Source: Stictocephala bisonia
Lineage: Eukaryota; Arthropoda; Insecta; Hemiptera; Membracidae
Length of the DNA stretch: 64,000 nt
Assembly (NCBI GenBank): GCA_035578905.1
Contig: JAQJVL010000004.1
Span: forward strand, 5,799,340 to 5,863,339
Direction: 5' to 3'
Under the pieces are notes generated by a model, which was not told where the DNA came from, made no database searches, and worked only from the letters and a program-made list of their open reading frames with translations. Shown here one piece after another: positions 61,501 to 64,000 of this stretch. A program made the translations under genes and the position numbers. The stretch's first letter is position 1. Each line of letters starts with the position of its first letter.

Positions 61501-63520
61501 AGTGGTACTAAGATATTGTGTTAACTTTTCTGTAAAATTTATACTGTAAATATTGGAATTGTTTGCAAAATAAAAAAAAATTCTATTCTATTCTGAATGT
61601 AAATTATTTAGTTTTACACTTCATAAATATTGAAGTTATCTAATTATATAATATTATGATGAATTAGTGTAGTGACATGAAGTATAAGGGGTTAATAAAG
61701 GAGTAACTGACAAGGTGCTAGCCCTGTCATCGTATTGCAAGGGGGAGTAAGAACAACTCGACATAACTTTACACACATTTATCGCAGTATTGGATGCGAC
61801 ATCGACTGTGACGGTATAATCGCATCATGTCACTAACCTATATGAACATCCATGTAAAGAACAGTAGTATTTACCTACCCCTACATGTACAGTGGTACTG
61901 AACCACCAGCCCACCCCTACATGTACAGTGGTACTGAATCACCAGCCCACCCATACATGTACAGTGGTACTGAACCACCAGCCCACCCATACATGTACAG
62001 TGGTACTGAACCACCAGCCCACCCCTACATGTACAGTGGTACTGAACCACCAGCCCACCCATACATGTACAGTGGTACTGAATCACCAGCCCACCCCTAC
62101 ATGTACAGTGGTACTGAACCACCAGCCCACCCATACACGTACAGTGGTACTGACCCACCCGCCCACCCATACACGTACAGTGGTATTTATGGTACATTCA
62201 CAGTGTTTTGCCATAAGGCTGTAGCCACACGGGCTACACCTGTCGCTGTCGGTAAGCAGTAAAGAGTAACTTAATTTTAGGTTGTATTGATTTTTTTTGG
62301 AAGCGCTAGAGCAACTGTTTACTGTTCCGCGTGGCCACCTCCACATAAATCAATGCAACCTAAAATTAAGCTACACTTTACTGCTTACCGGGAGCGACAG
62401 ATTGTAGCCTGTGTGGTCGCAGCCTAACACTCAGACTTACTAAGTTGGCTGTGGCACTTATAAATTTGTCTAGTCTTTGATATTGCTTCTCCATTTGTTT
62501 TGTGGTCTAATATTCCTTGGTAAGTTTCCTTGACAGAGGATATCTCCTATCAAATTGAAATTATTTTATAAATACTAACCGTAAGTCTTTGGTTTCAGAA
62601 TTGCACTATTGATCATGAATTCAATGTAATTTACTTTAAATTCATGTTTAAAATGTAAATCAAGTAGTTGGTAGAGTGTCATGTGAGCTTACTCCCTAGT
62701 GAGGGTCATCAATGTTGTTTTTGTTTATTTTTTTTTTATACAAAGACATTTAAGAAACATATTGCTTTAGGACCATTAGATTCACTATAAAATTTGCCAG
62801 AGTATATTAGCAGTGTCATATATTGAATTAACATAATTTTTTAATAAAAGTTATAGTCATTTAATTGGACTGAATAGTATATTAGGTGAGGAGACACTAT
62901 GTCAGGAATCAATAAATTATATAAAATGAAGCTCATTGACGTAATTCTTATTTATATTATTAATATCATTCATTATTCTTTATTGAGATGATTTGTGAAT
63001 TTTTTATGATTATAAACAAGTCCGAGTACTGAACAAAAAGTAATTCATTTCGCCCAAAACTTGTTGTCTTTTTCTTGTGACTAAATTTGATTGAGTTTAG
63101 TTCAAACAAAATAATAAAACTGAGATCTCATTAAACATTCCATGATTTAAATTATTGAGACATCTTCAAACCAAATATTCTATGTTTATTGAGATGGTGC
63201 ACCTGAAGAAACATTTGTTTGAGTTATTTGACATTTTCTTGTATATTGTTTAATAGGAAGTTTGGATTTTATCGTCATGGTCCAGAAAGGCAGCGGAAAC
63301 TTTGAAATTGTGGAGGGTGGTGCAGCTATAGTAACAGGGAGAATTTATGTACCTGAAAACATTAACAAGGAATTGATAACGTTGGATCCTCCTGATGACA
63401 AAGTAGAAATTGATTCCAAGCACCAAGAGCTGTCAAGCAGAGACTTTTACAAGGAGCTGCGCTTGAGAGGCTATAATTACAAGGGCCTATTCAGGAGCAT
63501 CGTCAGCGCAACCAATAGTG
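15917..63520 (+). CDS. FASN: Fatty acid synthase, 5' part (15 exons, truncated by the window)
   Basis: Cytosolic multifunctional enzyme that builds long-chain fatty acids from acetyl- and malonyl-CoA with NADPH. Exons are 15917-16118, 16821-16973, 18146-18319, 22682-22882, 31507-31745, 39630-39860, 47411-47608, 48039-48173, 48641-48871, 49357-49546, 51466-51695, 56070-56374, 57659-57920, 60978-61086 and 63257-63520. Every junction is GT-AG and stays in frame, giving 3,124 nt, or 1,041 codons plus one base. Domain order is ketosynthase (about residues 15-430), linker, malonyl/acetyl transferase (about 510-830) and dehydratase (about 850-1041, incomplete). Catalytic residues seen are KS Cys186, His318 and His356, AT Ser609 and His711, and DH His903. 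The enzyme family is usually about 2,400 residues, so more than half lies beyond 64,000. No internal stop or frameshift was seen. Most of the span is intron filled with mobile DNA. The ATG directly follows a splice acceptor, implying an untranslated first exon upstream that I could not locate. Confidence 0.95.
16425..16610. repeat. Fold-back element C, copy 2 (intron 1)
   Basis: Contains GATGAAGATAAATGTGG and CAAAATTAATCACGATAATA, the counterpart of the right arm of 15199-15375. A weaker inverted left arm follows AAGGTGATTAATTTCGG. The two copies continue to match to the right through TTTCTACCAA. Confidence 0.7.
16821..16973 (+). CDS. FASN: FASN exon 2: ketosynthase
   Basis: Encodes residues 68-118, phase 1 at both ends. 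It reads [19 protein letters not shown] and then [17 protein letters not shown], the KS segment in which the DP-R-LLE pattern precedes the dimer-contact helix. The acceptor is TTTTTAG and the donor GTAAGC. Confidence 0.92.
17060..17425 (+). pseudogene. Short LINE RT remnant in intron 2
   Basis: The reading KGVPQG, then after a small disruption VPVLFLLFL, matches the GVPQGSVLGPLLFL block of non-LTR reverse transcriptases. It is followed by [12 protein letters not shown] residues and a 3' tail with TGAATAAAGCATTGAATTG. It is heavily decayed. Confidence 0.55.
17690..17846 (+). repeat. Dispersed repeat B, copy 1 (intron 2)
   Basis: About 150 bp that aligns with 19158-19310, sharing TTGTTGTTTTTCC and TTTGTACATATATA blocks and an AACACCC end. 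Function unknown. Confidence 0.8.
18146..18319 (+). CDS. FASN: FASN exon 3: ketosynthase
   Basis: Encodes residues 119-176, phase 1 at both ends. It contains [20 protein letters not shown] and the [12 protein letters not shown] stretch that leads into the active-site exon. The acceptor is TTTTTAG and the donor GTTTGT. Confidence 0.93.
18691..18843 (+). repeat. 30-bp tandem repeat, five copies (intron 3)
   Basis: Unit TTAAATCTTGGAATATTGTT followed by TCTGTTCATA. Copies 2-5 are identical and copy 1 differs by two bases. Confidence 0.97.
19158..19310 (+). repeat. Dispersed repeat B, copy 2 (intron 3)
   Basis: Homologue of 17690-17846. It ends directly next to the 16-bp direct repeat that flanks the fold-back insertion described at 19329. 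Confidence 0.8.
19329..19653. mobile_element. Fold-back insertion flanked by a 16-bp direct repeat (intron 3)
   Basis: AAAGTTTATATACAAT occurs at 19313-19328 and again at 19654-19669, a perfect 16-bp duplication that looks like a target-site duplication. Inside are inverted arms of about 68 bp (about 19326-19393 and 19556-19623; GACATCAGCAAACTTACC and its complement). Between the arms are AG and AT microsatellites at about 19468-19553. The right end carries AAACCTAACCTAA. No coding region was seen. Confidence 0.8.
22682..22882 (+). CDS. FASN: FASN exon 4: ketosynthase active-site cysteine
   Basis: Encodes residues 177-243. The ketosynthase nucleophile is Cys186 in [18 protein letters not shown]. 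It continues with [20 protein letters not shown] and [10 protein letters not shown]. The intron after it is 8.6 kb and hosts the intact DNA transposon, a mariner remnant and other repeats. Confidence 0.95.
23022..23100 (+). repeat. Degraded tRNA-derived SINE remnant
   Basis: CCCGGCGAGCAAGCTG, then CCAAGGTGTCAAGACTTTTA and CCCCGGCTGGAATATTTA parallel the clearer copy at 32791-32880. The A box is degraded and the B box is lost. Confidence 0.5.
24123..24935. mobile_element. piggyBac-type MITE, GC-rich ends (intron 4)
   Basis: Starts TTAACACATTCAGTGCTACG with GGCC repeats on the left (CGTGGCCGTAAAGTCGGCC) and ends near GGCCTGAGCACTGAATAATA, an inverted ATTCAGTGCT...GGCC match. CTAGTCGGCC also recurs near 24190 and 24735. 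A TTAA is clear on the left; the right boundary is uncertain. There is no coding capacity. Confidence 0.5.
26105..27115 (-). pseudogene. mariner transposase remnant 1 (intron 4)
   Basis: The minus strand reads, N to C, a degraded [12 protein letters not shown] region, [68 protein letters not shown] and near the end KCIELKG. These are the standard blocks of a DD34D mariner transposase. The first catalytic Asp (GDETW in active copies) reads VVETW, and stops and frameshifts are present, so it is inactive. Confidence 0.9.
27657..27692 (+). repeat. Left terminal inverted repeat of the intron 4 transposon
   Basis: Begins AATTGAAGAGCTAAGTGG and ends GGTATGTGAC. It is the reverse complement of 31081-31116 except for one A/G difference in the GGAGG/GGGGG run. 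Confidence 0.93.
27722..27930. repeat. Left subterminal motif cluster
   Basis: Copies of a GAAGGAGGTATGT-like word at about 27722-27737, 27802-27817 and 27842-27857 (forward) and at about 27871-27889 and 27913-27930 (reverse). The 27842/27889 pair is nearly palindromic. Together with the TIR word itself this makes six copies at the left end; such arrays are usually transposase binding sites. Confidence 0.75.
28025..28097 (+). CDS. Transposase-like gene, exon 1
   Basis: Short first coding exon. The ATG at 28025 opens 24 codons, starting [18 protein letters not shown], then a GTAAGC donor at 28098 in phase 1. Splicing to the TTTTCAG acceptor ending at 28654 rebuilds a GCG codon and joins the long downstream frame without a stop. 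That long frame has no ATG near its own 5' end, because only a TTG precedes the acidic region, so this upstream exon is the most natural source of the start. The 557-bp intron has canonical ends. Confidence rests on phase agreement and splice-site quality; a transcript read would settle it. Confidence 0.75.
28655..30756 (+). CDS. Transposase-like protein, exon 2 (724 residues in all)
   Basis: Encodes 700 residues and the stop codon. Using the spliced numbering, residues 25-115 are Ser/Asp/Glu-rich and probably disordered. Residues about 140-180 are strongly basic ([16 protein letters not shown]), a likely nuclear signal or DNA-contact region. [10 protein letters not shown] cluster at 199-207 and a CSTC pair at 403-406 may bind zinc. 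The core has [15 protein letters not shown] (Asp445), [11 protein letters not shown] (Asp525) and [16 protein letters not shown] (His561, Asp565/567/569, Glu574). This spacing of acidic residues in predicted strands is reminiscent of an RNase H-type DDE/D nuclease, but that is inference. There is no stop or frameshift. Position inside matched TIRs makes transposase the best role; a domesticated gene is the alternative. Confidence 0.85.
30790..30795 (+). promoter_or_regulatory. Poly(A) signal of the transposase-like gene
   Basis: AATAAA 34 bases after the TAA stop, inside the element, so the transposon appears to carry its own 3' end. It lies in the FASN sense orientation, so it could also cause premature polyadenylation of FASN pre-mRNA. 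Confidence 0.6.
30837..30905. repeat. Right subterminal motif pair
   Basis: One reverse copy at about 30837-30855 and one forward copy at about 30890-30905 of the same word as in the left cluster and the TIRs. They lie between the poly(A) signal and the right TIR. Confidence 0.7.
31081..31116 (-). repeat. Right terminal inverted repeat of the intron 4 transposon
   Basis: Mirror of 27657-27692 with 35 of 36 bases matching. The match stops one base outside AATT on each side. Confidence 0.93.
31507..31745 (+). CDS. FASN: FASN exon 5: ketosynthase, first active-site histidine
   Basis: Encodes residues 244-323. It starts with [16 protein letters not shown] and includes [19 protein letters not shown], the acyl-channel segment typical of animal FAS. 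It ends with [10 protein letters not shown], where His318 is the first KS catalytic histidine. It enters in phase 1 and leaves in phase 0; the donor is GTAAGA. Confidence 0.95.
32570..33221 (-). pseudogene. mariner-type transposase remnant 2 (intron 5)
   Basis: The minus strand reads [20 protein letters not shown] and [11 protein letters not shown] near 33050-33150, and, on the far side of an inserted [12 protein letters not shown] and [13 protein letters not shown] near 32590-32700. These are mid and C-terminal mariner blocks. Most of the catalytic middle is missing. Confidence 0.75.
32791..32960 (+). repeat. tRNA-derived SINE inserted in mariner remnant 2
   Basis: Has an RNA polymerase III A box TGGCCGAGCGG (32797-32807) and B box GATTCGAATCC (32850-32860), 53 bases apart start to start, in a tRNA-Leu/Ser-like head (GCCGGTGGCCGAGCGGTCTA). 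The acceptor stem does not close, since the 3' side reads CCTATACTGG, so this is a SINE head and not a tRNA gene. The 3' end is approximate. Confidence 0.75.
33171..33449. repeat. Inverted duplication around a CCTAA run (intron 5)
   Basis: Arms 33171-33219 and 33401-33449 match in inverted orientation at about 46 of 49 bases (AAGACTGGTGGCCCTCTTCT word). Between them lies (CCTAA)4 at about 33313-33334. The left arm belongs to mariner remnant 2. Confidence 0.85.
33891..34860 (+). pseudogene. LINE ORF1 (PHD finger, coiled coil), broken
   Basis: ATG at 33891 starts [19 protein letters not shown] and then [11 protein letters not shown], the first half of a PHD finger, before a TGA. Another frame from about 34194 gives a heptad-rich helix ([20 protein letters not shown]) followed by [20 protein letters not shown], the usual coiled-coil to RRM junction of LINE ORF1 proteins. 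Near the end [12 protein letters not shown] matches the terminal block. (CCTAA)4 interrupts it at 34706-34727. Confidence 0.8.
34706..34727 (+). repeat. CCTAA run inside LINE ORF1
   Basis: Four full CCTAA units plus CC, complement of the insect telomere repeat TTAGG. It sits where ORF1 should be continuous. Confidence 0.9.
35074..35647 (+). pseudogene. LINE endonuclease (EEP type), broken
   Basis: Two frames read [35 protein letters not shown], then CIDHIVIRS and VITDHC. GDxNxN, the DH pair (IDHI) and the SDH-like TDH terminus are catalytic blocks of apurinic-type LINE endonucleases. A stop near 35400 and a stop at 35645 interrupt it. Confidence 0.85.
36198..37846 (+). pseudogene. LINE reverse transcriptase, broken into several frames
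   Basis: In order the frames give [20 protein letters not shown], then [41 protein letters not shown] running into AFDLVDHQ (frameshift at 36780), [13 protein letters not shown] (the FADD catalytic block at about 37020) and [17 protein letters not shown] in the thumb. At least four frameshifts are present. Confidence 0.88.
39147..39313 (+). repeat. GT-rich minisatellite array 2
   Basis: About five units of the same 36/28-bp repeat as array 1 (CACTGTACGTGTGTGGGTGG plus GTCAATAG). Both flanks resemble array 1: AACAACTGTACG on the left, and GGGTGGGTCA then GTATCAATGTA on the right. Confidence 0.92.
39630..39860 (+). CDS. FASN: FASN exon 6: ketosynthase, second active-site histidine
   Basis: Encodes residues 324-400. 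It begins [14 protein letters not shown] and carries [15 protein letters not shown], with Lys351 and His356 completing the KS active site. The GFIPPNINF stretch follows. The donor GTAAGTA is strong. A small fold-back element begins only 60 bases downstream. Confidence 0.94.
39920..40006. mobile_element. 87-bp fold-back MITE next to the exon 6 donor
   Basis: Terminal inverted repeats of 24 bp (TTGTACCGGGTCGTTTTGAC and complement) at 39920-39943 and 39983-40006 differ at two positions. The centre has a T-run of about 15 followed by GCAGCCCGGC. No target duplication could be fixed. Confidence 0.8.
40242..40270 (+). repeat. Single-unit remnant of the GT-rich minisatellite
   Basis: CCAATACCACTATACTTGTA followed by TGGGTG matches one unit of arrays 1-3. 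It is the only unit at this site. Confidence 0.7.
40680..40925. repeat. Low-complexity AAATTGC/TTTAAA region
   Basis: Irregular reiteration of TTTCAAAATTGCTTTAAAAT-like words for about 245 bases, without a fixed period. Confidence 0.85.
43583..44025 (+). repeat. Dispersed repeat A, copy 2
   Basis: Homologue of 10276-10690 with an extra internal duplication around 43,890-43,945 (CTATTAATAA-type words). Better preserved at its left end, GGTGACGCAGTGCTATAACC. Confidence 0.75.
44066..44714. mobile_element. TTAA-flanked piggyBac-type MITE (intron 6)
   Basis: TTAA at 44066-44069 and 44711-44714 bracket 641 bp. Termini CCCTTTTAGTGCTATGCCGC and the complement of GCTCTAGCACTAAACTTAAT share TTTAGTGCTA in inverted orientation. 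Near the right end GCGTCCACTATGTAGATGC and GCGTCTATTATGTAGACGC are repeated. No open frame. Confidence 0.7.
45440..47008 (+). mobile_element. IS630/Tc1-like element with TA ends, truncated transposase
   Basis: Inverted ends of about 29 bp, TATAGACCGCGCGGCGAAGG at the left and the complement of a TATAGTACGCGCGCTGAAGG end at the right, both continuing TCCGGCCTC. TA at each tip fits the TA target duplication of this superfamily. The ends are far GC-richer than the surrounding intron. Inside, only a helix-turn-helix N-terminal transposase piece is readable (46262-46647); the catalytic half is missing, so the copy is non-autonomous. Confidence 0.75.
46262..46647 (+). pseudogene. N-terminal fragment of an IS630-like transposase
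   Basis: A first frame from ATG 46262 reads [20 protein letters not shown] and stops at about 46365. A second frame from ATG 46345 reads [20 protein letters not shown] (helix-turn-helix), then [20 protein letters not shown] and [19 protein letters not shown], and stops. The order matches the DNA-binding half of insect DDE_3/IS630-type proteins. The two frames appear separated by a frameshift, and no DDE catalytic domain follows. A second possibility is a kept DNA-binding-only protein. Confidence 0.65.
47411..47608 (+). CDS. FASN: FASN exon 7: end of ketosynthase and start of linker
   Basis: Encodes residues 401-466, phase 0 at both ends. It reads [20 protein letters not shown] and then [10 protein letters not shown], the C-terminal KS signature, followed by [20 protein letters not shown] at the KS-AT linker. 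The acceptor TTACACTAG was chosen because the frame upstream hits that TAG and because the preceding exon ends with GKIE, giving the expected IEV-TEKTPW join. Confidence 0.92.
47609..48640. other. FASN: FASN introns 7 (47609-48038) and 8 (48174-48640)
   Basis: Two short introns with GT-AG ends on both sides of exon 8. I see no mobile or RNA element in either. Confidence 0.8.
48039..48173 (+). CDS. FASN: FASN exon 8: KS-AT linker domain
   Basis: Encodes residues 467-511, phase 0. It reads [20 protein letters not shown] and then [12 protein letters not shown], the linker between ketosynthase and transferase. This part of the enzyme is less conserved, but the frame, phase and position all fit. 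The acceptor is TTATTGCAG. Confidence 0.88.
48641..48871 (+). CDS. FASN: FASN exon 9: start of malonyl/acetyl transferase
   Basis: Encodes residues 512-588, phase 0. [20 protein letters not shown] is the conserved opening of the FAS acyltransferase domain (GMGSQW). It continues through a helical subdomain and ends at GITAIQ just before the active-site exon. Confidence 0.94.
48872..49356. other. FASN: FASN intron 9
   Basis: 485-bp intron with donor GTAAGT and acceptor TTTGTGCAG. No other feature seen. Confidence 0.85.
49357..49546 (+). CDS. FASN: FASN exon 10: acyltransferase active-site serine
   Basis: Encodes residues 589-651 plus one base. [18 protein letters not shown] holds the nucleophile Ser609 in a GHSMGE elbow (GHSLGE or GHSVGE in many relatives). 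The [10 protein letters not shown] stretch supplies the arginine expected to contact the malonyl carboxylate. The donor is GTAGGT, phase 1. Confidence 0.94.
49690..50995 (+). pseudogene. LINE reverse transcriptase fragment in intron 10
   Basis: Reads [44 protein letters not shown], stop, [20 protein letters not shown] and [12 protein letters not shown], consecutive RT and post-RT blocks of a non-LTR element. The active-site YADD reads HEDD and there are stops. A 3' tail AATAAAGAATTTGTCTATTG ends near 50,995. It is a 5'-truncated dead copy, distinct in sequence from the LINE in intron 5. Confidence 0.85.
51466..51695 (+). CDS. FASN: FASN exon 11: acyltransferase histidine
   Basis: Encodes residues 652-728. 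It includes [14 protein letters not shown], the small ferredoxin-like subdomain, and [11 protein letters not shown], where His711 is the transferase catalytic histidine. It enters in phase 1 and leaves in phase 0 at LKQ. Confidence 0.93.
52433..52476 (+). repeat. Interstitial TTAGG telomere-type repeat
   Basis: About eight TTAGG units with one TTAGA variant in intron 11. It is followed by a region of AAAAGTTG reiterations up to about 52,575. Confidence 0.95.
54518..54650 (+). repeat. GT-rich minisatellite array 3 (intron 11)
   Basis: Four units of the same family (CACTGTACGTGTAGGGGTGG and GTAAATACTACTACGTGTAT variants). Confidence 0.9.
56070..56374 (+). CDS. FASN: FASN exon 12: end of acyltransferase
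   Basis: Encodes residues 729-829 plus two bases. It reads [17 protein letters not shown], then [20 protein letters not shown] and [17 protein letters not shown], the conserved C-terminal part of the FAS transferase. The donor GTGAGT cuts the Lys codon after AA; the next exon supplies the G to give ALGKLFEAG. Confidence 0.93.
56375..57658. other. FASN: FASN intron 12
   Basis: 1.28-kb intron. A local duplication of GCACAATAGCTTCTATTGT occurs near 56705 and 56751. Nothing else recognised. Confidence 0.75.
57659..57920 (+). CDS. FASN: FASN exon 13: post-AT linker and dehydratase histidine
   Basis: Encodes residues 830-917. After [20 protein letters not shown] comes [12 protein letters not shown] and the first hot-dog half of the dehydratase. 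[16 protein letters not shown] carries the HxxxGxxxxP motif with catalytic His903. The strand leaves in phase 0; the donor is GTAAGT. Confidence 0.94.
59290..59955 (-). pseudogene. mariner remnant 3 with inverted N-terminal duplicate (intron 13)
   Basis: On the minus strand from about 59,945: [40 protein letters not shown], then [36 protein letters not shown]. These are the paired helix-turn-helix DNA-binding blocks of a mariner transposase. At 59290-59400 the plus strand carries a second, inverted copy of the N-terminal block ([12 protein letters not shown]). Stops are frequent and there is no catalytic domain. Confidence 0.75.
60181..60592 (+). repeat. 25-26-bp tandem array, sixteen units (intron 13)
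   Basis: Unit AGCTTAGCCCATACTGCCCA followed by AACAAG. One unit has a three-base insert, and several variants alternate CTTAG/CTCAG. No frame is conserved. Confidence 0.95.
60978..61086 (+). CDS. FASN: FASN exon 14: dehydratase, first hot-dog fold
   Basis: Encodes residues 918-953 plus one base. [14 protein letters not shown] continues the helix that follows GYL in dehydratase domains, then [18 protein letters not shown]. The acceptor is TTTTCAG and the donor GTACGT. Confidence 0.9.
61440..61503 (-). repeat. GT-rich minisatellite array 4, reversed (intron 14)
   Basis: Two units of the same family in opposite orientation (CCACCCATACACGTACAGTA-type words, here with TAGTGACCCACC). Confidence 0.8.
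61873..62190 (-). repeat. GT-rich minisatellite array 5, reversed (intron 14)
   Basis: Nearly nine 36-bp units such as CCCACCCATACATGTACAGT followed by GGTACTGAACCACCAG. It is in the opposite orientation to arrays 1-3. Frames of 108-125 codons on both strands are artefacts of the 36-bp period. Confidence 0.95.
62201..62428. mobile_element. MITE with 77-bp terminal inverted repeats (intron 14)
   Basis: Arms of about 77 bp (about 62216-62295 and 62349-62425) match inverted, with shared words GGTAAGCAGTAAAG and CTTAATTTTAGGTTG. It directly abuts minisatellite array 5. The outer left CAGTGTT is hAT-like, but I could not confirm an 8-bp duplication. Confidence 0.8.
63257..63520 (+). CDS. FASN: FASN exon 15: dehydratase, second hot-dog fold (last exon in window)
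   Basis: Encodes residues 954-1041 plus one base. [17 protein letters not shown] is followed by [20 protein letters not shown]. In mammalian FASN the equivalent segment has an Asp and, four residues later, a His that complete the DH active site; here they read Asn1027 and Leu1031. The donor is GTAATG at 63521, phase 1. The continuation lies beyond the window. Confidence 0.9.
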
Positions 63521-63834
63521 GTAATGTTTTAAAGTCTTTCCTTGGTAAAATTTCAGAATTGTTTTTGGTAAAGTGTTATTGGTTTGGGAGTTTGCATTTT
63601 ATTTTCACTTATTTATTTTATCATAACAAGCGGATGTCATTCTGTGAAGAGTATGTGAACGTTCTTAAATTTAACTTCACTACATCTATAAATAGATTTC
63701 TCTAAATCACAAAAAAATAAAAAATATAAATGCACATTAAATAAACAAAATATAACAAGTCACTAAGAATCACACCATAAAAGTAATACCAAAGTTGTGG
63801 TAAAAATCTAAAACATGCACTCTTGGTTAGTATA

Positions 63835-63871
<37 letters not shown>

Positions 63872-64000
63872 TTGCCAAGAAACAAAACAATAAGAACGCT
63901 CAAACAAATGTAAACATTTAGGTATTGTAAATAAACAAATAAAATATGAGATAACATAGTAACTGATTACAAACCAGTTTTTCATACCTGTAAAAATTAA
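63521..64000. other. FASN: FASN intron 15, incomplete
   Basis: Starts with GTAATG. Contains an (AT)n run at about 63,837-63,865. The next exon is not in the window. Confidence 0.8.

Larger units (their letters stand above)
61087..63256. other. FASN: FASN intron 14
   Basis: 2.2-kb intron. The words CTCACACTCTTGTCAAACCA and a near copy lie 40 bases apart near 61,350-61,420. The interval 62,430-63,256 is AT-rich with nothing recognised. Confidence 0.8.

Noticed and set aside
61871..62262. Long open frames of 108-125 codons on both strands
   Set aside because: They are translations of a 36-bp minisatellite; a period divisible by three keeps every frame open.
15917..63520. FASN processed pseudogene or dead copy
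   Set aside because: All fifteen exons are intact, in phase, with good splice sites and KS/AT catalytic residues preserved.

Overview
The window is animal nuclear DNA, almost certainly insect and probably hemipteran. The evidence is an AT-rich sequence with long GT-AG introns, several mariner, LINE and Penelope-like remnants, short interstitial runs of the arthropod telomere pentamer TTAGG, and one insect-like cytosolic fatty acid synthase gene spread over nearly 48 kb. The hemipteran assignment is inference from the look of the protein and repeats; no taxonomic search was possible.

Layout. Positions 1-15.9 kb lie upstream of the coding start. They hold a minus-strand LINE reverse transcriptase fragment (1-640), a LINE C-terminal remnant (about 3.34-3.69 kb), a decayed Penelope-like element bounded by about 400-bp inverted terminal repeats (3.81-6.64 kb), a GT-rich 36-bp minisatellite (8.1-8.3 kb), a dispersed repeat (10.3-10.7 kb), a TTAA-type MITE and a 97-bp tandem repeat. 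From 15,917 to 63,520 there are fifteen + strand exons of fatty acid synthase, spliced in frame with consistent phases. They encode about 1,041 residues covering ketosynthase, linker, malonyl/acetyl transferase and most of the dehydratase. The gene runs off the right edge, so the pseudo-methyltransferase, enoyl reductase, ketoreductase, carrier protein and thioesterase parts lie outside. KS Cys/His/His, AT Ser/His and DH His are all present. The second DH catalytic position (Asp and His in the mammalian enzyme) reads Asn and Leu here.

The introns are a museum of mobile DNA. The best find is in intron 4 (27,657-31,116): a 3.46-kb DNA transposon with 36-bp terminal inverted repeats (one mismatch), about eight internal copies of a TGGATGAAGGAGGTATGT-like subterminal motif, and an uninterrupted two-exon gene for a 724-residue protein. 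That protein has an acidic N-terminus, a basic patch, Cys motifs and a conserved-looking Asp-rich core. It is not piggyBac, mariner or hAT by eye, and it appears young and possibly autonomous. Other intronic elements are three mariner remnants (one carrying a tRNA-derived SINE), a degraded PHD-type LINE with endonuclease and reverse transcriptase, another LINE RT fragment, an IS630/Tc1-like element with matching TIRs and only an N-terminal transposase piece, TTAA-flanked piggyBac-type MITEs, several fold-back elements, and one minisatellite family recurring at five arrays plus a single-unit remnant in both orientations.

Only two things look like functional protein-coding genes: the fatty acid synthase and the transposase-like gene inside its fourth intron, both on the + strand. 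No ncRNA gene, CRISPR array or bacterial feature was seen.
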